A stretch of 34,389 nucleotides of DNA. Source: Candidatus Heimdallarchaeota archaeon. GTDB lineage: Archaea > Asgardarchaeota > Heimdallarchaeia > Heimdallarchaeales > JAJRWK01. The stretch is from NCBI GenBank assembly GCA_027001645.1, contig JALTMP010000363.1:1-34389 (forward strand). The letters run 5' to 3'. The translations under genes and the position numbers were made by a program. Below, one piece after another: positions 7,155 through 14,775 of this stretch (position 1 is the first letter of the stretch; each line of letters starts with the position of its first letter). The notes beneath the pieces were generated by a model. The model had not been told where the DNA came from. It saw only the letters and a program-made list of their open reading frames with translations, and did no database searches.

Positions 7155-7487
7155 TTGCCAATTAATGAGAACTTTAAGGAAGAATATATTAAATTGGACG
7201 AAAAGTATGAAGGAAAAATCTCTATCTGGGTCCCCAGTGAGGATTACTACAATCCACCTGAGAAACTAGGCATCTTTGGAGACGTTGTTGCTGTTGATGA
7301 GGACATCTGCATTGGAGACGGGGCTTGTATCGATGTGTGCCCTGAAAATGTCTATGATTGGGCAGAATTCCCTGGGCACCCGGCTAGCGACAAGAAAGCC
7401 GTTCCCATGCGAGAAGAAGATTGCATTGAATGCCTTGCTTGTGAAGACGATTGCCCTGTAACCGCAATCAAGATCTTCTCTGCATAA
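7155..7487 (+). CDS. Zinc-ferredoxin-type dicluster ferredoxin lacking zinc ligands
   Basis: A 110-residue ferredoxin with two cluster motifs: CIGDGACIDVCP near residues 52-63, and CIECLACEDDCP near 91-102. In the first motif an Asp stands where the second Cys would be, as in Sulfolobus zinc ferredoxin, where this site holds a [3Fe-4S] cluster; the second should hold [4Fe-4S]. The linker WAEFPGHPASDKKAVP also matches that family. The zinc ligands known there (two N-terminal His, the His of GVHG, and a later Asp) are absent: no His lies in the N-terminal region, GVHG is GIFG, and KADP is KAVP. The start is TTG with GGAGGTG six bases upstream. It is probably an electron carrier for 2-oxoacid or similar oxidoreductases; no partner is adjacent. 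Confidence 0.93.
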   Translation: MPINENFKEEYIKLDEKYEGKISIWVPSEDYYNPPEKLGIFGDVVAVDEDICIGDGACIDVCPENVYDWAEFPGHPASDKKAVPMREEDCIECLACEDDCPVTAIKIFSA

Positions 7488-7653
7488 ACCGTCAATGTGA
7501 TCATTTTTCCAAGGCAATTCTCAGCCTTGATTTAATCAAACCCCAAAAACTTCCCTATAATAATAGCAAATTCGATATTTTTGTGTCTTTTTCCGCCCTC
7601 TTAATGGGAACCATGGGTATTGCAAAAAGTCATTAATCAGAATAGTATGAATA

Positions 7654-8901
7654 ATGTTGGGACTATTTATGTTGTTATGGGATCTGACAGAACGAATCCC
7701 TAAATTTCTTGGGGACGAAACAGAATATGGAATCATCCTTGCCTATCTTAACAAATTAACTGATAAATTACTTCAAGAAGGAATGGAGGGAAATGTCGAA
7801 AGAAAGGTTCTGTCATATTTCGTACAGGGTCAAAGCTCGTTAATACAAGCAGAAAAGGCGTTCTTTGATAAACAGATGGATGTTGCACAAGAACACTTTG
7901 ATGAAGCCCGGAGAAAGCTAACCTTGTTTTTGAACTCTCGAGGAAACAGAAATGATTTAGTCGATTTTCTTGCTAAACAGTATCTACGAAGAGTGGAAGG
8001 AATGCTATTTATAACAAAAGCCGCGATCATTGACGATTCGCTAGCAAAAATGAGTTTTTACAGCGAAGGTCTCAAACGATTCAATGAAGAAGTAACCAAT
8101 TATACACAACGAGCAGAAACATACCCTGCCTATGTTGCCTTTTCTAGAGCCTCATTTGCTGAAGGTTTGTATTGGTTTTATCGAGGAGAAACTGAGCGAT
8201 CTAGGTCGACAGCAAGCGCTAAACGGTCCTTAATGAAAAGCAGAGGCTCATTCAGAAAAGCAGCGTTTATCGATAGACGTTTTGCGCCCTATCTTGAAGC
8301 TGCTTCTGAGGAACTTGATCTGCTCACCCAAGAAAGAATCATTACAAAGGCAGATGAAACATGGACAAAATCTCTCCTCGCCATTGATAAGGGAAACTAT
8401 GATGAGGCACTTAAGCTAAGTAAGCGAGCTAAAACGCTCTATACTCGGGCTGCTGAACTGAGCAGTGATGTCAGCAAGAAAAGAATTTTGATCGCAACCT
8501 CCACCATTCTTGACGCAGCTTATTACGAAGCTCTTGGGAATCTGGCCTTTAGAGAATTGAATCAGCTCGAAAAAGCCAGAAAACACTTCATCAAAGCAGA
8601 AACAACTGCAGATAAAGCTTTGGGGATGGTTGGAAATTTTGGTTCTGTTGCTCTAAAAGCCGGGTTTGAAGCTGAGCGAACATACTACAAAGCCATGACC
8701 ATCTTAATTGAAGGTATTATTATGTTTGATAACCAGAAATACGAAGAAGCAGAAAAGTTATTCATTAAAGCTATGGAGACATTCAAATCCGCAGAAAACT
8801 TTGCCAAAAAGGGCGAAAATGATATTATTTTGCAGTTTTGCCATCAAGCCATTAACGACTGTAGGGGATACTTAGAATTGTGCAATATTCTTGCTCAGTA
8901 A
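7654..8901 (+). CDS. Helical-repeat (TPR-like) protein of unknown function
   Basis: A 415-residue, almost entirely alpha-helical soluble protein. Several helical hairpins look TPR- or MIT-like: around 245-285 (DKGNYDEALKLSKRAKTLYTRAA), around 320-345 (LEKARKHFIKAETTADKAL) and around 365-395 (NQKYEEAEKLFIKAMETFKSA). No catalytic motif is seen. Such repeats usually act as protein-binding scaffolds. The first Met (7654) and Met6 (7669) are both possible starts; no Shine-Dalgarno is visible for either. The gene is followed by a T7 tract and then, 117 bases on, by the profilin gene on the same strand. A functional link to profilin is possible but unproven, because that gene seems to have its own promoter. 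Confidence 0.65.
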   Translation: MLGLFMLLWDLTERIPKFLGDETEYGIILAYLNKLTDKLLQEGMEGNVERKVLSYFVQGQSSLIQAEKAFFDKQMDVAQEHFDEARRKLTLFLNSRGNRNDLVDFLAKQYLRRVEGMLFITKAAIIDDSLAKMSFYSEGLKRFNEEVTNYTQRAETYPAYVAFSRASFAEGLYWFYRGETERSRSTASAKRSLMKSRGSFRKAAFIDRRFAPYLEAASEELDLLTQERIITKADETWTKSLLAIDKGNYDEALKLSKRAKTLYTRAAELSSDVSKKRILIATSTILDAAYYEALGNLAFRELNQLEKARKHFIKAETTADKALGMVGNFGSVALKAGFEAERTYYKAMTILIEGIIMFDNQKYEEAEKLFIKAMETFKSAENFAKKGENDIILQFCHQAINDCRGYLELCNILAQ

Positions 8902-8918
8902 TCTCTGGCTCTTACGTG

Positions 8919-8940
8919 TCGTTTTTTTCGCTTATTGTTT
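8919..8940 (+). terminator. T-tract terminator after the helical-repeat gene
   Basis: GTGTCGTTTTTTTCGC lies about 20 bases after the stop codon. A run of seven T without a strong hairpin is typical of archaeal transcription ends. It separates the helical-repeat gene from the profilin promoter. Confidence 0.45.
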
Positions 8941-8960
8941 GCTGGGCACAGTTCACCATA

Positions 8961-8974
8961 ATAGATAAAAAAGT
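8961..8974 (+). promoter_or_regulatory. TATA-like promoter element of the profilin gene
   Basis: ATAGATAAAAAAG is a TATA-like sequence. Transcription would begin about 26 bases downstream, near 8990-8995. This is after the track's ATG at 8983 and before the preferred ATG at 9019, so the promoter itself argues for the shorter profilin. Confidence 0.4.
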
Positions 8975-9018
8975 CAAATCGGATGTTCCATTTGAAATAT
9001 TTGCCATTGGTGATATAC

Positions 9019-9378
9019 ATGTCATTCCAAGATGAAGCAGTAAGATTGTTCCAGGAAGGAAACATCGGAGTTGCAGTCCTAGTAGGAGAAGATAATCAGA
9101 TTTATTGGAAAATGGGTGAGTGGGATTTCGACCCAATTCAAGCAATTCAAGATTGGAAAGCGGGAACTTCCCCCGTATTTGTAGGCGGGCTCAAGTTTTC
9201 CGTTATTCGAAAAGAACCCGATCGGTTTGTTGCTACAAACTTGCAACAACAGGGGCATCTCATCATTGCTCAATGCCCATTCTGGCCAGGGTACTTAATT
9301 GCATGGGCTCCGTCAAGCGTTGGTCCTGATGTTGCCTATGCGGAAGTAGCAAAACTTGCCGCAATGGTTAAATCCTAA
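9019..9378 (+). CDS. Asgard profilin-like protein
   Basis: A 119-residue protein with profilin-fold features in order: an N-terminal helix (MSFQDEAVRLFQEG), a first strand pair GVAVLVGEDNQIYWKMG corresponding to the AAIVG...VWA segment of eukaryotic profilin, a helix with an IQ..W pattern, VFVGGLKFSVIRKEPDRFVATN matching the conserved GG.K..VI segment, strands LIIAQCP and YLIAWAP, and a C-terminal helix AYAEVAKLAAMV. Profilins bind actin monomers and control filament growth; Asgard profilins have been shown to act on eukaryotic actin. It is shorter than human profilin (about 140). The start was moved from the track's ATG 8983 to ATG 9019 because GGTGAT lies four bases before it and the TATA-like element implies transcription begins after 8983. 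No actin gene is in this window. Confidence 0.88.
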   Translation: MSFQDEAVRLFQEGNIGVAVLVGEDNQIYWKMGEWDFDPIQAIQDWKAGTSPVFVGGLKFSVIRKEPDRFVATNLQQQGHLIIAQCPFWPGYLIAWAPSSVGPDVAYAEVAKLAAMVKS

Positions 9379-9503
9379 ACTAAAAATCAGCGATCTATTC
9401 TTACGGCAAGACAAACTTCTTTCAATCCTAGTTTAGTACTTCCGCCCCTCAGTTACTTGTCAGATGTTTCTTGCAGGTATTATTTCTTGAGAGTTCTCGT
9501 TGA

Positions 9504-9974
9504 TCACTCAATTAGCGGACCGGCATCTTCAAATCCTTGACGTATTCCTTTTCCGGCTCTTTTCTCGAGCCATTTGGGATTTATGAGGAGCATTACAGCG
9601 TTTTTAGTGTGATCTCTTGCTCTATTATGACACACCTTTGCCAATATCTTTGGATCATTGCTTTCATCCTCGTGAACGAACACTTCAATAACATGCTTTC
9701 TTGTCATTAGCTGTACCTGTTGCAATGCCTCAGATGCTACTTGTGCGGAAATCTTATCCACGGGCTTTGGTCCAGGCATTCCCATCGCAATTGCAATATC
9801 ACATCCCCTCTCCTCTAGTAATTTTAATGCGGCAACAGGTAAATCTTTGATGCCCGGAACGGTATATCTCTCCCAAGTGATTATTCCTGAGTATTCTTCC
9901 AGTACTGGTAGTGCAGATTTGAAAAAATCAAAACGAGCAAACATCGTGTCTGCAATTCCAATCTTTGCACTCAT
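9504..9974 (-). CDS. ribC: Riboflavin synthase, archaeal type
   Basis: A 156-residue enzyme of the archaeal pentameric riboflavin synthase family, which converts two 6,7-dimethyl-8-ribityllumazines to riboflavin and is related to lumazine synthase rather than bacterial RibE. Typical blocks are KIGIADTMFARFD at the N-terminus, a TVPGIKDLPVAA segment near 38-49, AMGMPGPKPVDK near 63-74 and the HNRARDHTKNAV segment near 115-126. It follows ribB on the same strand with one base between the genes (TAG-A-ATG); GGAAGAG is a modest ribosome site. The pair forms a riboflavin operon; lumazine synthase and earlier steps must be elsewhere. Length and start agree with the family. Confidence 0.95.
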   Translation of the reverse strand: MSAKIGIADTMFARFDFFKSALPVLEEYSGIITWERYTVPGIKDLPVAALKLLEERGCDIAIAMGMPGPKPVDKISAQVASEALQQVQLMTRKHVIEVFVHEDESNDPKILAKVCHNRARDHTKNAVMLLINPKWLEKRAGKGIRQGFEDAGPLIE

Positions 9975-9975
9975 T

Positions 9976-10776
9976 CTACTCTTCCTCTCGTTCCGTTTTC
10001 TTTATTTCTTGTTGGGGAATCTTGAAGATGCTTCTCCACAACTTTAGGATTTCGCCACCACTTAGTAGTGGCAAATCATGTTCTTCTGCAATTTTTTTTG
10101 CTTTTTCAAGAGAAAGAGCTCTGTGTGTCTCACTATCTAACATCTCGACTAAGCTGATACTTTGAGGTTGCTTTGTTAGTTGAGCTAGAGCAATTCCCAA
10201 TTCAGTGTGCCCTTGCCTATTCCTCAGGAGTCCCGGAGAAGCTCTTAACAAGTGAACATGGCCTGGGCTTCTAAATGAGGTGCCGAATCTCCTAACAAGA
10301 TCCAATCCTTTCAGCTCGTTTTTTTCAAATTCCAGATGAAGCTTTCCCAGCTCGCGGATTGTTAGTGCGCGATCGATGTCAGTGATTCCCGTAAAGGAAT
10401 TGACATGGTTAACTGTTATTGAAAAGGACGATCTTGCTCCATATGGCAAAGAATGAGACGTCATTAGATTGATCACCGGATACCTCGAGCCAGTCATATT
10501 TAGAACCGCGCTCATGAATGGCAAGGAGATCTCATAACTAAAGTCATGGGTCAGTGCAGTACAAATCAAACCCCCTCCATAGGTTCTCATGAACGCAACG
10601 TGATCTGGATTAACAATGGCAGAAGGGATGACCAGATCAACTTCGTTTTCTCGTTTCTTGAAATCATGTATCATGACGAATTTTCCTTTTTCCCATGTTT
10701 CTTTGGCGAATTGTATCTTTTCAAACATGTCCTTGAGATCGTAAAACGAACCCTTGTTTAAATATTTGGAAGCCAC
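9976..10776 (-). CDS. ribB: 3,4-dihydroxy-2-butanone 4-phosphate synthase
   Basis: A 266-residue single-domain enzyme that turns ribulose 5-phosphate into 3,4-dihydroxy-2-butanone 4-phosphate and formate, the four-carbon donor for lumazine. Conserved blocks are KRENEVDLV (metal and substrate Glu/Asp loop, near 41-49), GGLICTAL, TGITDIDRALTIREL, SPGHVHLLRA and QGHTELGIAL with the second metal His. There is no fused GTP cyclohydrolase II domain, as usual in archaea. It is longer than many homologues (about 220-230), partly at the N-terminus; the GTG start has no ribosome site, and the ATG at residue 17 (MFEKIQFAKETW) is a fair alternative. It is first in the ribB-ribC operon, divergent from the MFS gene. 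No FMN riboswitch is seen upstream. Confidence 0.95.
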   Translation of the reverse strand: MASKYLNKGSFYDLKDMFEKIQFAKETWEKGKFVMIHDFKKRENEVDLVIPSAIVNPDHVAFMRTYGGGLICTALTHDFSYEISLPFMSAVLNMTGSRYPVINLMTSHSLPYGARSSFSITVNHVNSFTGITDIDRALTIRELGKLHLEFEKNELKGLDLVRRFGTSFRSPGHVHLLRASPGLLRNRQGHTELGIALAQLTKQPQSISLVEMLDSETHRALSLEKAKKIAEEHDLPLLSGGEILKLWRSIFKIPQQEIKKTEREEE

Positions 10777-10811
10777 ATATTCCCGAATGCTTGCAGGATG
10801 AATTCAAAAAA

Positions 10812-10838
10812 TTGCTAAACAAAATTAAATAAAAAGGG
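10812..10838. promoter_or_regulatory. Shared AT-rich promoter region between ribB and the MFS gene
   Basis: The stretch AATTAAATAAAAAGG (plus) reads CCTTTTTATTTAATT on the minus strand. TATA-like sequences are thus available in both directions, about 55-75 bases from the MFS ATG and 40-60 from the ribB GTG. The MFS gene then has GGTGTT three bases before its ATG. Confidence 0.4.
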
Positions 10839-10890
10839 GTTTAGTGAGTCAGTGGACAGACTATTTCCTATGAACTAGGCTGGTGTTATT

Positions 10891-12177
10891 ATGACTCGTA
10901 TTAGATTTAGAGATGTCTTGAAGTTACCCCGGAACATATACTACACCTATTTGGGCATTTTCATGCTGAGACTCTTTTTCTATTTGAGCCTCGCAATTCT
11001 TCAAAACCCGCGATATCTTTCTGTATCCGGGCTTGAACGCTTCTTAATCTTTGTTCCCTACCCGGCTGCAGAACTGCTTACTGTTTCTTTTTTTGGTTCC
11101 TTATGTGACCGTATCGGTAGAAAACCTATTTTTGTGGTTTCCTTTCTGCTCGATGCACTAGCAATTTTCTTCTATGCTTTTACTAAATCACCAGTCTTAT
11201 TGCCTCTTATCTCTGCTCTTTTTGGAATGGGTGCTGCAGCCAGTGTTACTTCTAGTCTAGTCATCATCTCGGATATTTCTCCTCCTGAACTCCATGGAAG
11301 CACCATGGGTATTTATGATGCTATGGCTTTAGCCGGTTTAGGCGGGGGATTTGGTGGGGGCTTCATTCTAATGGAAGTTGCCCCCTCATATGCAAGGACT
11401 GCATTTCTCTTGGGGGCGTTTGTTTTGATAGGGATGGCCCTCTTCAGCTACCTGATTATTCAAGAGACTTTTGAAAACGCTCCAAAAAAGGAAGAAAATT
11501 TTGCCAAAGCACTTATCGACGACGTTGTTACTGTTTTGAAAGACAAAGATGTCCAGCATATTTTACCCGTTTGGATACCTGTTATATGCTTGTACGGGAT
11601 CGTTTTGAATTTCTCCGAACAACTTGCTCATGATCTAGAATTGAACAGCGAAGGACTCCCATTACTTATCGTGCTAGCTTCTATTGGTCTAGCCATTTTC
11701 GTTGGTTTTCCACTTCATGGCTATCTTTCAGACAAGTTTGGGAGGAAACCGTTTCTAATTCTTGGAATGTTCAGCTTTGCAGCATTCATTTCTCTTCTTG
11801 TATACGCATCTACCAATAACCTATTACTTCAGTTCGCTCCTCTTCTCTTTCTTCTCGGTTTGGGGTGTGGGGCGTTCCCGCCAGCAGCGTTAGCCCTTCT
11901 AGCCGATATTGTAGAAAAAGAACATGCTGGAGCGACGATGGGGAGCTATTCCGTTGTCTACGGGATTGGGCTAATCCTCGGCCCGTTTCTTGCAGGTGTC
12001 ACACTGGACAAAAAAATTCCGGGTATTCCCCCCTCCTATCAAGGTCTAACGGGTCTAATTATATTGGTGTGGTTGCTGGGAATTGTTAGCATAATTGGTA
12101 CCTTATATCTTCCAGACCACTTGGCCAAAAAACATGTTTCAAGCACATCTGTAACTTCTGTTCCCAGCCTCAAATGA
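10891..12177 (+). CDS. Major facilitator superfamily transporter
   Basis: A 428-residue membrane protein with about 12 membrane segments in two halves. The MFS motif A occurs twice, after segment 2 as GSLCDRIGRKPIF (near 70) and after segment 8 as GYLSDKFGRKPFL (near 280), as expected from the internal duplication. A Gly-rich segment GLGGGFGGGF sits near 150 and GIGLILGPFLAGV near 360, resembling drug/proton antiporter motif C. It likely exports or imports a small molecule by secondary transport; the substrate cannot be told. GGTGTT lies just upstream of ATG. It lies divergent from ribB, so a link to riboflavin is possible but unsupported. The MBL hydrolase gene follows 56 bases on. Confidence 0.92.
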   Translation: MTRIRFRDVLKLPRNIYYTYLGIFMLRLFFYLSLAILQNPRYLSVSGLERFLIFVPYPAAELLTVSFFGSLCDRIGRKPIFVVSFLLDALAIFFYAFTKSPVLLPLISALFGMGAAASVTSSLVIISDISPPELHGSTMGIYDAMALAGLGGGFGGGFILMEVAPSYARTAFLLGAFVLIGMALFSYLIIQETFENAPKKEENFAKALIDDVVTVLKDKDVQHILPVWIPVICLYGIVLNFSEQLAHDLELNSEGLPLLIVLASIGLAIFVGFPLHGYLSDKFGRKPFLILGMFSFAAFISLLVYASTNNLLLQFAPLLFLLGLGCGAFPPAALALLADIVEKEHAGATMGSYSVVYGIGLILGPFLAGVTLDKKIPGIPPSYQGLTGLIILVWLLGIVSIIGTLYLPDHLAKKHVSSTSVTSVPSLK

Positions 12178-12233
12178 AATGTGCTTCTTCATTCTTTTCT
12201 CTTCGTTCTTCACCAGTTATTAGGTAGATCAAA

Positions 12234-12884
12234 ATGTCCTCCTTGGAAATTCACTCCCATATTATTGGTCCTCTTCAGACAAATTGTTACGTTATTATTG
12301 ATAAGGCCACTACCGATGCGATAATGATTGATCCCGGTTATCTGACAGCAATTGATTTGGCAACAAAACTAGCGAAAAGTGGTGTTGTTCTAAAATACAT
12401 CATTATTACTCATACACACCCCGATCACTTGGGGTGGGCTGAAGAGGTTGCCAAGGTTAGCGAAGCTGAAATAATTCTGCACGAGAATTCTGAAGCAGTA
12501 ATTGATACATATATGGAATTAGCTCGTAATTGGGGTCTTCCGGTTGGAGATAAGCCCTCTAACTGGAAGTCGGTGAAAGGAAAAACTTCACTCCATTTTG
12601 GCAGTGCTACGTTTAAAATTCTGCATACTCCAGGTCATAGCCCCGACAGCATTTCAATTTATTCCAAAAAGGAGAATATTGTGTTTACGGGAGATACTCT
12701 CTTTCAATCATCTGTGGGGAGAGCTGACTTGCCCTTTGGGGATTGGTCACAGCTGGTTACTTCCATTAGCGATGTACTTTACAACTTACCGGATGACACT
12801 GTTGTTTATCCTGGACACGGCCCTCGCACAACAATCGGGGTTGAAAAAAGGGAGAATATGTTTGTTAGGGCAAAAGGTACTTGA
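12234..12884 (+). CDS. Metallo-beta-lactamase-fold hydrolase (glyoxalase II-like)
   Basis: A 216-residue binuclear metal hydrolase. The HxHxDH motif is HTHPDH (residues 60-65), with further ligands His135 in TPGHSPDS, Asp154 in FTGDTLF and His195 in YPGHGP, and the GRADLPFGD segment typical of glyoxalase II-like and YcbL-like proteins. These cleave thioesters such as lactoylglutathione; archaea mostly lack glutathione, so the natural substrate is open. The ATG has TTAGGTAGAT four bases upstream. It follows the MFS gene on the same strand and may be co-transcribed. It converges with the Lrp regulator gene, 7 bases away. The length is normal for the short, stand-alone members. Confidence 0.92.
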   Translation: MSSLEIHSHIIGPLQTNCYVIIDKATTDAIMIDPGYLTAIDLATKLAKSGVVLKYIIITHTHPDHLGWAEEVAKVSEAEIILHENSEAVIDTYMELARNWGLPVGDKPSNWKSVKGKTSLHFGSATFKILHTPGHSPDSISIYSKKENIVFTGDTLFQSSVGRADLPFGDWSQLVTSISDVLYNLPDDTVVYPGHGPRTTIGVEKRENMFVRAKGT

Positions 12885-12891
12885 CCTGTTC

Positions 12892-13440
12892 CTAGAGAAT
12901 CTTTGTGTTTCGTAAGGAAAGCACATCCGATTTTATTATTCTCTCTAAATCAAAGGGATGCGATACTTCTTCGATGGTTGATTTGAAGACAGCTAGGGTA
13001 CGCGTTCTTTTTACAGGGAAATCAATCCTGATTTGCTCCAATAGATCACCCAACTCTTTGAGAGATTTTTCTTTGACCTTGATTATGATGTCATATTCTC
13101 CACTAACTCTATGAAGCTCTCGTATTCTTTGGGGGTATTTTTTTACCATCCCAAGTTCGATTTCTTCAAACCCCCCTTCACTACGGTCAATTTCAATTAG
13201 AACAAATGCTGTTGTACTCAACTCTATTTTTTCAAAATCAACTACCGCAGAAAATCCCCGTATCACTCCTCTTTCAATTAACCGATTGATTCGATCATTG
13301 ACTGTGCTTCGCTTCATTTGAAGCATTTTTGCCAACGTTGCTACATTCTCTCTTCCGTATCTCTGTAATGCCCGCAAAACCTTATAATGAGCTTCGTCAG
13401 GGAACTCTCTTTTTCTTCCCCTTTTTTCTTCCTCAGACAT
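12892..13440 (-). CDS. Lrp/AsnC-family transcriptional regulator
   Basis: About 182 residues. Residues about 17-67 form a winged helix-turn-helix (VATLAKMLQMKRSTVNDRINRLIERGVI), and residues about 72-150 an AsnC/RAM ligand-binding domain (TTAFVLIEIDRS, SGEYDIIIKVKEKSLKEL). Members form dimers or octamers and sense amino acids or similar molecules. A short C-terminal extension of about 30 residues (STIEEVSHPFDLERII) goes beyond the usual 150. ATG 13440 is preferred over the track's TTG 13449; an AAATAAATGA element about 20-30 bases upstream suggests a leaderless transcript. It lies 72 bases after the DUF72 gene on the same strand. Targets are unknown. Confidence 0.9.
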   Translation of the reverse strand: MSEEEKRGRKREFPDEAHYKVLRALQRYGRENVATLAKMLQMKRSTVNDRINRLIERGVIRGFSAVVDFEKIELSTTAFVLIEIDRSEGGFEEIELGMVKKYPQRIRELHRVSGEYDIIIKVKEKSLKELGDLLEQIRIDFPVKRTRTLAVFKSTIEEVSHPFDLERIIKSDVLSLRNTKIL

Positions 13441-13512
13441 ATGTGTCAATCTGTACTCATTTATTTGACCTTTCTTACCCCTATGTTTTGTCTCTTTTTT
13501 GCTACTTTTCCG

Positions 13513-14643
13513 CTAGAACTTGATGCCAACCGTACTTAGGACATCTTTAAAGTCTTCTAGGACAACATGGGGCTTTTCTTTGCCTACTGCCTTAAGCAAG
13601 GCGCGAAGATGGTCACATAACACCCTCTTATGGTTTGGCTTTTCACAATACACCCTTTTTTCGCATCGATCAACAAAGACTTCGATCCCCTCACTAACCC
13701 CCGCGATCACATAAGGTGTCGCAACACGGATATTTGCTTCTAGATCCGTTTTTAGGACCTCATTCCAACCATTAGCTTTTTGTTCTCCAAAATAGGCGCT
13801 TAGCTGACCCATTTTTTCTCTGTGAAGTCTATGTGCAAGAATTGACGTGATTCGGTTTTCAAGTTTCCTAACCTGTTTCGAGATTTTTTCTCCCATCGCG
13901 CGCTTTGCATCAATTATATTTAGTGGAGCTTGCCCAAGAGGATGATTATTTGCGTCAACTATTATGGTGTTTTTACGAGAAGAAGCCATTCGTTGAATGA
14001 TGTAACTTATTTCTGGAGGTGGATAGTAATAGTCGTACCGTTCTCGTGCTTCTTCATGGTTATACCACTTGAATCGATTTCTTCCATGTAATCTAATGAA
14101 AACAATGTTCTGTGCATTTAAGCCAATGCTTGTGGCTCTCCCCGGGAGAGTTGATATTCGTGGCGTATCTGGAATTACGAGAATCGCTGGATCGATTTCT
14201 GTTGGCGGGAAATACCATGACTTATCTCTAAATTCTACAAAAACAAGAGAATTGCATTGCACTTGCTTGATTGCTGAGATTAGTTGCTTTGAACGACGCA
14301 CGGATTGGGGAAATTGGAGCAAGAAGCCCAGTAGTTTTTCTTGCAGATCCTGAAATTGTTCTGTCCACTGCGAAAACTCTTGTGCGTTGAAAGAGCGTCT
14401 GTGGGTAAATTCCTGATTTGCTTTTATCACAAATTTGAAGTTCGGAGGAGTTTCTTTATACCATCTTTTGACTAATCCCTCGCGGATTCTTTTTTGGTAA
14501 AAGGTTACGTTGATGTTTGTAAAATTGAAAATTCTCGAGTAATTGGCAAGCCATTCTCTTTCCTTTTGTTCTCTCGGATAGACCGGCCCTACCCAGTCGT
14601 GGTAATGCCATCCAGAGGTACCAAGATAGGCCCGCATCACCAT
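13513..14643 (-). CDS. DUF72 (YecE-like) protein with C-terminal extension
   Basis: A 376-residue protein. Residues about 4-240 match the DUF72 TIM-barrel family: YLGTSGWHYHDWVGPVYP at the start, NVTFYQKR, KFVIKANQEFTHRR, LLGFLLQFPQS, FVEFRDKSW, and FIRLHGRN with the YYYPPPEI segment. The biochemical role of DUF72 is not settled. Residues about 250-376 form an extra domain: a Lys/Arg-rich helix (ISKQVRKLENRITSIL), then strand-rich sequence with Cys (VDRCEKRVYCEKPNHKRVLCDHL) and a final helix. Typical DUF72 proteins are about 240-280 residues, so this extension is unusual. Met1 and Met3 are both possible starts; no ribosome site is seen, and TTTAAAC lies just upstream. Divergent from the winged-helix/RING gene. 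Confidence 0.85.
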   Translation of the reverse strand: MVMRAYLGTSGWHYHDWVGPVYPREQKEREWLANYSRIFNFTNINVTFYQKRIREGLVKRWYKETPPNFKFVIKANQEFTHRRSFNAQEFSQWTEQFQDLQEKLLGFLLQFPQSVRRSKQLISAIKQVQCNSLVFVEFRDKSWYFPPTEIDPAILVIPDTPRISTLPGRATSIGLNAQNIVFIRLHGRNRFKWYNHEEARERYDYYYPPPEISYIIQRMASSRKNTIIVDANNHPLGQAPLNIIDAKRAMGEKISKQVRKLENRITSILAHRLHREKMGQLSAYFGEQKANGWNEVLKTDLEANIRVATPYVIAGVSEGIEVFVDRCEKRVYCEKPNHKRVLCDHLRALLKAVGKEKPHVVLEDFKDVLSTVGIKF

Positions 14644-14775
14644 GTGTTTAAATGTTTGAGGGTGATTAATTGTCTTCTTACTAGCATTCTCTTATTGTGT
14701 CGTTTTCATGGTTCGTACAATTGGGAAGTTTTCTTAAATAAGCAAAACTAGAATATTGTTGGTGCTTAGCAAGAC

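Noticed and set aside
8983-9018. Twelve extra N-terminal residues of profilin in the track ORF
   Set aside because: The TATA-like element predicts transcription starting after this ATG, and the downstream ATG has GGTGAT at the preferred spacing.
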